DNA from: Polaribacter sejongensis
Lineage (GTDB): Bacteria > Bacteroidota > Bacteroidia > Flavobacteriales > Flavobacteriaceae
Assembly: GCF_038024065.1 (NCBI RefSeq)
Contig: NZ_CP150667.1
Location: 3,541,501-3,605,500 of the forward strand
Length of the DNA stretch: 64,000 nt
Direction of reading: 5' to 3'
Of this stretch, positions 36,260-43,702 are shown piece by piece. The translations under genes and the position numbers were made by a program. The stretch's first letter is position 1. The number at the start of each line of letters is the position of its first letter. Under the pieces are notes generated by a model. That model saw nothing but the letters and a program-made list of their open reading frames with translations. It did not search any database and was not told where the DNA came from.

Positions 36260-36555
36260 GTTGTCATTTTCATTTTAAAATTCCAATAGCTTGTTTTAAG
36301 ATGTGTATTGTTTAGCATCTGATACAAAACTATAAAATATTAGAGAGAGTCATGAGTCCATAAGATTTTGATTTTAACTCATTTGATTTTGTGTAGTGAT
36401 ATTTTGTTTTTTCTACGACTGGGGAAATCATAAATATTTTGTTCGTTGTGTTGTTATCATTGTTGTGTTATCACTGTTATGCGACTTCTCTCTGCGCTCG
36501 AAGTGACAAGTTTGTGGAGCATGAGTGTCTGCGTTAGGGATAGAGCGGTCTATTT

Positions 36556-36620
36556 GAGCTCTCCCACATTTTTTGTGGGAAGCGAGTAGCGAAAGCCCGA
36601 CCCTTGTGGTAACGCCCTAA
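36556..36620 (-). repeat. Dispersed GGGCGT/GGTCGGGC element, copy 2, with hairpin
   Basis: Read on the minus strand it starts GGGCGTTACCACAAGGGTC followed by GGGCTTTCGC. It contains a perfect hairpin TCCCACA (36562-36568) / TGTGGGA (36574-36580). A related, more degenerate copy is at 35322-35405. Confidence 0.5.
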
Positions 36621-36661
36621 AAAATATTGATATTTAGCGTTTTAGTTTAAAAAAGGTTTTG

Positions 36662-36669
36662 TACTTTTG
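36662..36669 (+). promoter_or_regulatory. -7 element of the rpsP-rimM promoter
   Basis: TACTTTTG matches TAnnTTTG and is followed by a GC-rich start region (CGCCCAC). The -33 TTG is weak. It lies 70 bp before the rpsP ATG. Confidence 0.6.
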
Positions 36670-36738
36670 CGCCCACTTACTACGAGATAGTGAGATTTTT
36701 AATAATCAAGGTCGAGAACCTTAACAAATTAACAAATT

Positions 36739-37275
36739 ATGTCTGTAAAGATTAGATTACAAAGACACGGTAAAAAAGGGAAACCATTCTATTGGATCGT
36801 TGCCGCTGATGCTCGTGCAAAAAGAGATGGTAAATACTTAGAAAAAATTGGTACTTACAATCCTAACGTTAACCCTGCAATTATTGATTTAGATGTAGAT
36901 TTAGCTGTAACTTGGTTACAAAATGGTGCACAACCAACTGATACTGCAAAAAACATTTTATCTTATAAAGGTGCAATGTTAAAGAATCATTTAGCTGGTG
37001 GTGTAAGAAAAGGTGCTTTAACTCAAGAGCAAGCAGATGCAAAATTTGCAGCGTGGGTAGAGGCAAAAGCTACTAAGATTTCTGATAAAGAAGCTGGTTT
37101 ATCTAAAGCACAATCTGAGGCGAAAGCAGCAGCATTGGCAGCAGAAAAAGCAGTAAATGAAGCAAGAATTGAAGCAGCTAAACCAGTTGTTGAAGAAGTA
37201 GCAGAAGAGGTTGTTGCTGAAGCTGAAGAGGCTCCAGAAACTATTGATGATGCAGCAGCAAAAGCAGCAGAATAA
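36739..37275 (+). CDS. rpsP: 30S ribosomal protein bS16 with an Ala/Glu-rich tail
   Basis: The first about 85 residues are a standard bS16 core: VKIRLQRHGKKGKPFYWIVAADARAKRDG and KIGTYNPN, plus WLQNGAQPTDT. The protein is 178 residues against about 80-90 in E. coli. The extra C-terminal part is helical and rich in Ala, Lys and Glu, becoming acidic at the end (VVEEVAEEVVAEAEEAPE). Long tails of this kind are common in Bacteroidetes bS16. It is co-transcribed with rimM, 19 bp downstream, the usual pairing for ribosome assembly. Confidence 0.97.
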   Translation: MSVKIRLQRHGKKGKPFYWIVAADARAKRDGKYLEKIGTYNPNVNPAIIDLDVDLAVTWLQNGAQPTDTAKNILSYKGAMLKNHLAGGVRKGALTQEQADAKFAAWVEAKATKISDKEAGLSKAQSEAKAAALAAEKAVNEARIEAAKPVVEEVAEEVVAEAEEAPETIDDAAAKAAE

Positions 37276-37294
37276 ATTATAAATTATTACGAAG

Positions 37295-37822
37295 ATGCGT
37301 AAAGAAGATTGTTTTTATTTAGGCAAAATCGTTACAAAATATAGTTTTAAAGGTGAAGTTGTTATCAAATTAGATACCGACGAGCCTGAGTTGTATACAG
37401 AAATGGAATCAGTTTATGTCGAATTCGGCACAAACTTGGTTCCATTTTTTATTGATAAAAGTTCACTACATAAAGGGAATCAGTTACGTGTTCAGTTTGA
37501 GGATGTTTATTCTGATGAGGAAGCAGATTCTATCTTAAAATGTGGTGTTTATTTACCAAATACAATGTTGCCAGAATTAACGGGCGATAAATTTTACTAT
37601 CATGAAGTAATCGGTTTTACAGTTGTTGATGCTAATTTTGGAGAAGTTGGACAAATTGTTCATATAAACGATAAAGCAGCGCAACCACTTTTTGAAATTG
37701 ACAGAGAAGGAACAGAAATTTTTATTCCGATGGTAGATGATTTTATCAAAAAAGTAGATAGAGAGAACAAAACAATACAGGTAGATACTCCAGAAGGATT
37801 AATTGAGTTGTATTTGTCTTAA
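37295..37822 (+). CDS. rimM: 16S rRNA processing/ribosome maturation factor RimM
   Basis: This 175-residue protein has an N-terminal RimM barrel (YLGKIVTKYSFKGEVVIKLDTD, about 6-88) and a C-terminal PRC-barrel (about 98-172: FYYHEVIGFTVVD, FIPMVDDFI). It assists maturation of the 30S head and binds uS19. Its position directly after rpsP is classical. The stop is 5 bp before the tRNA-Ser gene, so mRNA and tRNA may be processed from one transcript. Confidence 0.96.
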   Translation: MRKEDCFYLGKIVTKYSFKGEVVIKLDTDEPELYTEMESVYVEFGTNLVPFFIDKSSLHKGNQLRVQFEDVYSDEEADSILKCGVYLPNTMLPELTGDKFYYHEVIGFTVVDANFGEVGQIVHINDKAAQPLFEIDREGTEIFIPMVDDFIKKVDRENKTIQVDTPEGLIELYLS

Positions 37823-37827
37823 AATAA

Positions 37828-37914
37828 AGAGAGGTGTCTGAGTGGTCGAAAGAGCTACCTTGGAAAGGTAGTGTACTGGTAACGGTACCGAGGGTTCGAA
37901 TCCCTTCCTCTCTA
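37828..37914 (+). tRNA. tRNA-Ser(GGA)
   Basis: A class II tRNA of 87 nt. The acceptor stem AGAGAGG / CCTCTCT pairs perfectly. The anticodon stem CTACC/GGTAG encloses loop TTGGAAA with anticodon GGA at 37862-37864. A long variable arm precedes the T arm (GAGGG TTCGAAT CCCTT). The CCA end is not encoded. Confidence 0.95.
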
Positions 37915-37924
37915 CTGAAAAATT

Positions 37925-37961
37925 AAAAAACCCTATAAGCAAATTGTTTATAGGGTTTTTT
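37925..37961 (+). terminator. Intrinsic terminator after tRNA-Ser
   Basis: AAAAAACCCTATAA and TTATAGGGTTTTTT form a perfect 14-bp inverted repeat with a 9-nt loop and a T run. Confidence 0.9.
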
Positions 37962-38610
37962 CGGTTTTAATATTTTATATACCTATTATTTGTCTAAATT
38001 TTAGGTGTGTGAAATTTGTGCTAAGATTAAAGAAATATAGTAGTTAATAAACTTCATTAAATTAATCTACAGATATTAAATATCTGCACCTTATTTTTTA
38101 AAAAGTGTGTTCATTTTTTTATTCTTATTGTAATGTAAGAATGAAAATGTATACAGCCATTTTTTTACTCTTTACTTTTTTTTGATAATAAATATATAAA
38201 ATATAAAGATATCGTAATTTGTTACCTATGATTTTAAGTAATTAAAAAAATAAGTGCAAATTAAAAAGATATTACTAATATTTGTTAAAGAATATAATAC
38301 ACTTCTTAATACATAGTTTTAAAAGATTTTTTTGAAGTTTTTTTATTAAAAAGCATTCAAGTCTATCTAAATACTTTTAAGGTTTGTCGTGTTGTTGTGA
38401 AAATTACTATTTAAAAAGTAGGGAATCTCTTGTAAACATTGTATAAACGAGTAGTTTATTGTGCTTTTTGTATCTAAAAAAAAATACATATAAATCTATA
38501 TTTTTGAGTAAAATGTCCATACCAAAAATAAACTACTGAACTAATTTTAACGAAATATTAATAATTATTATAACGATTAACTAAAAATTATTTTAACTAA
38601 ACTATTTAAA
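37962..38610. other. Long AT-rich region upstream of susC
   Basis: No coding frame or strong hairpin is seen in 649 bp. The only clear signal is the operator/promoter at 38494-38549. This region separates the housekeeping block from the polysaccharide utilization locus. Confidence 0.6.
38494..38549 (+). promoter_or_regulatory. PUL operator/promoter E (susCD operon)
   Basis: Half-sites ATCTATA (38494-38500) and GTCCATA (38515-38521) are 21 bp apart, and the -7-like TAATTTTA (38542-38549) starts 27 bp after the second. The spacing is identical to the other four PUL promoters. Each of half-site 1 and the -7 element deviates by one base from the consensus. Confidence 0.65.
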
Positions 38611-41600
38611 ATGGAAAAACTTAAACTCTTATTAATTGCCTTTATTATAGGTTTTTCATCTTTAACATTTGCACAAGATTCTGTATCTGGTGTTGTAACA
38701 GATGAACAAAACCAACCAATTCCGGGAGTTAGTGTCTTTATTAAAGGGACCACTATTGGAACAACTACAGATTTTGATGGTGAATATCAAATCAAAGCGA
38801 GTAAAAGTAATGTTATTGTCTTTTCTTATTTAGGCTTTAAAACGTTAGAAATTACTTATAACGGACAATCACCTTTAACAGTTCAATTAAAGGAAGATAC
38901 TGCAACATTAGAAGAAATTGTAGTAGTAGGTTATGGTTCTGTTAAAAGGTCTGACTTAACAGGTGCTGTTTCATCTATAGGAGCATCTGAATTAACAGAA
39001 CAGAAGAAAACAGATATTGGGCAAGCTGTTAAAGGACAAGTTGCTGGGGTAGATGTTAGATCGCTTAGCAATAAACCAGGTGCACCTCTTAGTATTAGAA
39101 TTAGAGGTAATACTGCTATTAGAAATGATGCATATGTTGGTCGTGACGGAGCAAGTGATGATCCTACTTTGGATAGAACAAAACCATTATATGTGGTAGA
39201 TGGTATTTTCTTTGAAGATATAAATATTTTAAATCCAGCAGATATTCAACAAATGGATATTTTGAAGGATGCATCTGCAACGGCTATATATGGTTCTCGT
39301 GGAGCAAACGGTGTAGTTATTATAACAACCAAAAATGGTGTAGAAGGAAAAACAGTTTTTACATATGAGGCAACAATGGGGTTTAGAACTGTAGCAAATG
39401 AGCCAGATTTTTTTACAGGTGATGAATATGTAGCTTTTGTAGATGATGTTATAAGAAGTAGAGAGTTTGGAAAATTATTTAATTCAGGAACGCCTACTGT
39501 AGCAGATTATAATAATATAGATGTGTCTTCTTTTATAAACACAGAAATAAGAACAACAAATGAAGAAGCTAGTAATGTAGCTAACAGACGTTATACAAAC
39601 TGGATAAAAGATTATCAAAAAACAGGCTTGCAAACGAGTCATAATTTTGGGATGTCTGGTGGAACAAATGGTTTGGTATATAGTGCTAGTTTAGGGTATT
39701 TAAGTGATGAAGGTGTTATAGGTATAGAAGCTTATGAACGTTATAATTTAAGCCTTTCACTTTCTAAAAGAGTGTCTGATAAGTTAACTGTAGGCTTAAA
39801 ATCTTATTTGGCTTTTTCTGAAAGAGAAGAAGGAAGTAGAGAATTATATAGAAGTACACAACGTTTAGCACCAACAGTAAACTCTCGTGATACAGATGGT
39901 AATCTTATTTTATTTCCAGATGATCAAGATACCCGTTTTACAAATCCTTATTACGATGCAAATGGAGAATGGACTGTAAATACAAAATCTTTAGATGTTA
40001 TAGCAAATGTGTTTGTAAACTATAAGCCTACAGATTGGGTTAGTTTTAAAACGCAATTTGCACCAAATATTAAAACGACCAGATTTGGAGAGTTTAGAGG
40101 TTTGTACACTAAAGCTGCTCGTAATGATCCTAGTAGAATACAATCACACTATGATACTTATTTTAATACATCTTATAGTTGGGATAATATTGTTGATTTT
40201 AATTTTGATGTTGCAAAAGGTCACAATCTTAAAGCAACACTTATTTCTTCATTGTATTATAACCAAAGAGAGAATGGGAAAATAGAAACTAGAAATTTTG
40301 ATACCAATGAATATTTGTTTTATAATACAGAATCTGGTACAGATATAAGAGATTATGATACTGAATATGTTAAAGAATCATTAGCGTCTTTTGCAGGAAG
40401 AATAAATTACAGCATTAATGATAAGTATCTTTTTACTTTTTCTGGAAGGTATGATGGTTCTTCTAAATTAGCAACAGATAATAAATGGGCATTCTTTCCA
40501 TCAGCAGCTTTTGCTTGGAAAATATCAGATGAAGATTTTATACACAATACAGATTGGTTAAGTAACTTAAAATTACGTTTAAGTTATGGTGAAGCAGGTA
40601 ATGATACTTCTGTTAGTGCATATGATTCTCTTGCTTTTTTAAGTAATAATGATTATTTATTTGGAGAATCTGCAGCAAACGGTGTTAGTGTATCTGGTTT
40701 ACCTAATAGTAATTTAACTTGGGAACGTACAAAAGAATTTAATATTGGTTTAGATTTTGGTATTATACAAAATAGAGTAGCATTGTCTTTAGAACTTTAT
40801 AATAAAAAAACAGTGGGTAGTATTTTTGGAAGAACATTATCTCCTATTTCTGGTTTTAGTGCTGCAATTGGTAATTTTGGTTCTGTAAGAAATAGTGGTA
40901 TAGAAATTACTTTAAATACAAGAAATATTCAAACAGATAACTTTAGCTGGAGAACTAGTTTTAATTTTGCTAAAAACAAGAATGAGATTCTTGAATTAGA
41001 TGGAGATTTAGATTTATTGCCTTACGAAGATCATGGTGTTTTACAGGTAGGACAACCAGCTGATGCTATTTGGAGTTACCAAAGAGATGGTATTTGGCAA
41101 TTAGATGAAATTGCAGAAGCAGATGTTTATGGTCAAGATCCAGGACAACGTAAATATGTAGATCAAAATAATGATGGTGTATTAAATGATGAAGATAAAG
41201 TTGTCTTAGGTCAATTATCTCCAGATTGGACGGCGGGTCTTACAAATACATTTACGTATAAAAATTTAGATCTTTCAATTCAAGCCTATACAAGACAAGG
41301 TAGTTATGGTCATTCAGAATTTAATTCACTATCTGTGCCATGGAATGGTGATGATGCTACTTTTAATAAAGTTGATTTAGATTATTGGACACCTAATAAC
41401 CCAGATTCAGAAAATCCAGCTTTAGAATATGGTGCAAATGGAGATTACTATACAGATTTCGATTTTGTTCGTATTGGTAATATTGGTTTAGGATATCAAT
41501 TTTCTGATAAGATGTTAGATAAATTACAAATGTCGAGTTTACGTTTATCAGTAAATATTCAAAACCCATTTACATTTACAGATTATGAAGGTTCAGATCC

Positions 41601-41679
41601 AGAAACAGGACTTCAAAACAATTATAATGGAGGATATTTGACTAAAACAGTATTATTCGGTCTTAAATTATCTTATTAA
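38611..41679 (+). CDS. SusC-type TonB-dependent outer membrane glycan importer
   Basis: This 1022-residue importer has a signal peptide at 1-21 (LLLIAFIIGFSSLTFAQ). A carboxypeptidase-like beta domain at about 23-100 follows (VSGVVTDEQNQPIPGVSVFIKGT ... DFDGEYQI). The TonB-box region VVVGYG lies at 104-109, a plug at about 115-230 (GQVAGVDVRS, IRIRGN, PLYVVDG, DASATAIYGSRGANGVVIITTK), and a 22-strand barrel ends with a short C-terminal strand (FGLKLSY). It imports oligosaccharides with the SusD protein encoded 18 bp downstream. This is the first gene of the PUL; its promoter carries the PUL operator, so it is likely induced by the glycan. Confidence 0.96.
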   Translation: MEKLKLLLIAFIIGFSSLTFAQDSVSGVVTDEQNQPIPGVSVFIKGTTIGTTTDFDGEYQIKASKSNVIVFSYLGFKTLEITYNGQSPLTVQLKEDTATLEEIVVVGYGSVKRSDLTGAVSSIGASELTEQKKTDIGQAVKGQVAGVDVRSLSNKPGAPLSIRIRGNTAIRNDAYVGRDGASDDPTLDRTKPLYVVDGIFFEDINILNPADIQQMDILKDASATAIYGSRGANGVVIITTKNGVEGKTVFTYEATMGFRTVANEPDFFTGDEYVAFVDDVIRSREFGKLFNSGTPTVADYNNIDVSSFINTEIRTTNEEASNVANRRYTNWIKDYQKTGLQTSHNFGMSGGTNGLVYSASLGYLSDEGVIGIEAYERYNLSLSLSKRVSDKLTVGLKSYLAFSEREEGSRELYRSTQRLAPTVNSRDTDGNLILFPDDQDTRFTNPYYDANGEWTVNTKSLDVIANVFVNYKPTDWVSFKTQFAPNIKTTRFGEFRGLYTKAARNDPSRIQSHYDTYFNTSYSWDNIVDFNFDVAKGHNLKATLISSLYYNQRENGKIETRNFDTNEYLFYNTESGTDIRDYDTEYVKESLASFAGRINYSINDKYLFTFSGRYDGSSKLATDNKWAFFPSAAFAWKISDEDFIHNTDWLSNLKLRLSYGEAGNDTSVSAYDSLAFLSNNDYLFGESAANGVSVSGLPNSNLTWERTKEFNIGLDFGIIQNRVALSLELYNKKTVGSIFGRTLSPISGFSAAIGNFGSVRNSGIEITLNTRNIQTDNFSWRTSFNFAKNKNEILELDGDLDLLPYEDHGVLQVGQPADAIWSYQRDGIWQLDEIAEADVYGQDPGQRKYVDQNNDGVLNDEDKVVLGQLSPDWTAGLTNTFTYKNLDLSIQAYTRQGSYGHSEFNSLSVPWNGDDATFNKVDLDYWTPNNPDSENPALEYGANGDYYTDFDFVRIGNIGLGYQFSDKMLDKLQMSSLRLSVNIQNPFTFTDYEGSDPETGLQNNYNGGYLTKTVLFGLKLSY

Positions 41680-41697
41680 TTTTAAACTATATAAAAG

Positions 41698-43344
41698 ATG
41701 AAAATTTTAAAAAACATAAAATATTCAATAGGTATACTAAGTTGTATAATGCTATTAAATGCTTGTGAAAGCTATATTGAAGAGAAGATATACTCAGATA
41801 TAACAAGCGAAAACTTTATTACCGAAGATACTGCAGATCAATTAGTGGTAGGTGTTTATACTCAAGTGCGTTCGGTTTATAAAAATTACGGTTATAAATT
41901 TCAAGGTACTGATATCTTTACTAATCAAAATGATGTAACTGCTACGAGTTCTGCTAATGACTATGTTGGTTTTACGGCTCCAAACACTAACAGCGTTTGG
42001 TCTAATAATTACGATGTTATTGCAAAGTCTAATACAGCAATTAATCGTTATGAAAACCAAATAGATTGGAGTACTCCAAGATTAGCAGATAAAGCTTATG
42101 GTATTGCGCAAGCGAAAGGATTAAGAGCATTAGCTTTTTTTAATTTAGTACAACAATTTGGAGGTGTAGTATTAGATTTAGAAGAGCCACAAACTATTCG
42201 TTCAGATTATACGCGTTCTACAGAAGAAGAAACGTATACACTTATAATAGAAGAATTAGAAGCGGCAATTCCAGATTTAGAAGTTGCTCCAGAAGCAGGA
42301 CGTTTTTCTAAAAGAGCTGCGCAACACTTATTAGCAGAGGTATATTTAACTAGAGCGTATAAATCTTATGGTTTAAGTACAGATTTTGCAACTGCAGCAG
42401 CTTTAGCAGAATCAGCAATAGGTTCTTATGATATTAGAAGTCAGTCTTTTGCTCAGGTTTTTGATTTTAATAATCAAGTAAATGATGAGGTTTTATTTGC
42501 AGCACAATGGGGATCAGAAGGTATTACAGCAGATAAAAATAATAATAAGCATGCGCTTTTTATGTATCAAGTTTTTAACTTACCAGGTATATCTAGAGTT
42601 AATTCTTATGGGTTAAAAAGTGGAAGTGATATGCCAACACCATTTTTCTATTCTTTATTTGCAGATAATGATTCTAGAGAAGATGTTACTATACATCGTG
42701 CTCTTATTGCAAATGAAGATGAAACAGGAGGTATAGCGCCTATATCTGTTGGTGATACTATTGTTTATTTTCCAAAAGTAGCATTAAGTGCGGCAGAATT
42801 AGCAGATCATTTAGATCGTCATTGGGTATATCAACCAGATCAATATGGCTTTGGTAGACCAACAGATGTTCCTGGGACCACTTTCTTATATTCTGAAAAT
42901 ACAGAATTTACAAACTTTCCAATTTTTAAGAAATTTGATGATCAAGATTTTAGTGAGGATGGAGAGGGATCTCGTGATACTTTTATCTTTAGAGTAGCAG
43001 GAACACATTTAATAGCTGCAGAAGCATATTTAGGAGCTAATAATTTAGCATCAGCATTAAATCATATTAACATAGTTAGAGAGCGTGCTACAGGAGTTGC
43101 TAACGAATATACCTCTATAACTATAGATGATATTTTAAATGAACGAGCATTAGAACTTGCGGCTGAAGATGATAGATGGGCTGTTTTAAAAAGAACAGGT
43201 AAATTAGAAGAAAGAATTAAACTTTATAATCCGGCAGTAATAGATCATGGCGCTTTTGATGCTAGTATTCATTTATTACGTCCAATTCCAGATCAAGAAT
43301 TAACACTTTCTCCTGATACTATGGTGCAAAATCCTGGATACTAA
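41698..43344 (+). CDS. SusD-type glycan-binding lipoprotein
   Basis: This 548-residue lipoprotein has a signal peptide ending in lipobox LLNAC (Cys23). A SusD-like N-terminal region with TPR helices (about 90-240, AKGLRALAFFNLVQQFGG, RAAQHLLAEVYLTRA) is followed by the RagB/SusD C-terminal domain, with HLIAAEAYLGANN, ALNHINIVRERA and the typical ERALELAAEDDRW motif, ending QNPGY. It forms the lid of the SusC transporter and captures the glycan at the surface. It is co-transcribed with susC, and a strong terminator lies downstream. Confidence 0.95.
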   Translation: MKILKNIKYSIGILSCIMLLNACESYIEEKIYSDITSENFITEDTADQLVVGVYTQVRSVYKNYGYKFQGTDIFTNQNDVTATSSANDYVGFTAPNTNSVWSNNYDVIAKSNTAINRYENQIDWSTPRLADKAYGIAQAKGLRALAFFNLVQQFGGVVLDLEEPQTIRSDYTRSTEEETYTLIIEELEAAIPDLEVAPEAGRFSKRAAQHLLAEVYLTRAYKSYGLSTDFATAAALAESAIGSYDIRSQSFAQVFDFNNQVNDEVLFAAQWGSEGITADKNNNKHALFMYQVFNLPGISRVNSYGLKSGSDMPTPFFYSLFADNDSREDVTIHRALIANEDETGGIAPISVGDTIVYFPKVALSAAELADHLDRHWVYQPDQYGFGRPTDVPGTTFLYSENTEFTNFPIFKKFDDQDFSEDGEGSRDTFIFRVAGTHLIAAEAYLGANNLASALNHINIVRERATGVANEYTSITIDDILNERALELAAEDDRWAVLKRTGKLEERIKLYNPAVIDHGAFDASIHLLRPIPDQELTLSPDTMVQNPGY

Positions 43345-43389
43345 TAACAGTATAAAAATAAGTTTGTTTTGAGCTGGTTTTGAAATATG

Positions 43390-43412
43390 GACAGGTATAA
43401 AAGTTACCTGTC
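43390..43412 (+). terminator. Hairpin after susD with ACAGGTA stem
   Basis: GACAGGTA / TACCTGTC with a 7-nt loop and no T tract. Its core repeats in the terminator 90 bp downstream. It may be a 3'-end stabiliser or an older copy of the terminator. Confidence 0.5.
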
Positions 43413-43502
43413 TATACTTCAATAAGTAGTTAAAATAAAAAATACTATAAACTTATTTCTTAAGAAGAAGTAAATCTTTAATCAATTTTAATTGATGTTT
43501 AT

Positions 43503-43539
43503 ACAGGTAGAAGTTAATAGCTTCTACCTGTTTTTTTTT
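43503..43539 (+). terminator. Strong terminator of the susCD operon
   Basis: Perfect arms ACAGGTAGAAG / CTTCTACCTGT with a 7-nt loop are followed by nine T residues. Confidence 0.9.
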
Positions 43540-43623
43540 GTGCAATACTTTTTTATCAATATCACTTTAATAACGGTTCTAAAACTGTAGATTTTCTTCT
43601 GTTTTTATATCAATGAATGATAT

Positions 43624-43679
43624 ATCCATATATTTCTATTATAAATCCATATTAAAAAAAAGTTTAGAAAGTAACTTTG
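43624..43679 (+). promoter_or_regulatory. PUL operator/promoter A (GH3-GH88 operon)
   Basis: ATCCATA at 43624-43630 and at 43645-43651 are 21 bp apart. The -7 element TAACTTTG at 43672-43679 starts 27 bp after the second half-site and matches TAnnTTTG fully. There is no good -33 TTG; the proximal half-site covers that position, as expected for an activator-dependent promoter. Confidence 0.75.
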
Positions 43680-43702
43680 AAATTGAATTATAATTGAATA
43701 AA

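Larger units (their letters stand above)
36260..36738. other. Intergenic region upstream of rpsP
   Basis: 479 bp without a coding frame. It holds a repeat element with a hairpin (36556-36620) and the rpsP promoter. Bases 36475-36540 include short sequences resembling the dispersed flavobacterial repeats (TCTGCGCTCGAAGTGACAA). Confidence 0.65.
43345..43702. other. Region between susD and the first GH3 gene
   Basis: It contains a hairpin (43390-43412), a strong terminator (43503-43539) sharing the same ACAGGTA stem core, and operator/promoter A. No coding frame. Confidence 0.7.

Noticed and set aside
36356-36362. Isolated GTCCATA upstream of the ferritin-like gene region
   Set aside because: There is no partner 21 bp away and no TAnnTTTG at the right distance, so it is treated as a chance hit in A/T-rich DNA. 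Other single hits (for example 18145, 19170, 29050, 31011) lie in coding sequence.
38468-38506. TTG plus TATTTTTG as a standard promoter for susC
   Set aside because: The spacer would be about 28 nt, too long for the TTG-N19-TAnnTTTG class, and the TATTTTTG overlaps the operator; the -7 at 38542 fits the shared PUL spacing better.
43694-43702. TTG start of the first GH3 gene 9 bp upstream of the ATG
   Set aside because: The ATG at 43703 gives a normal signal peptide (MKIFKFF) aligning with the second GH3 copy, so the TTG is unnecessary.
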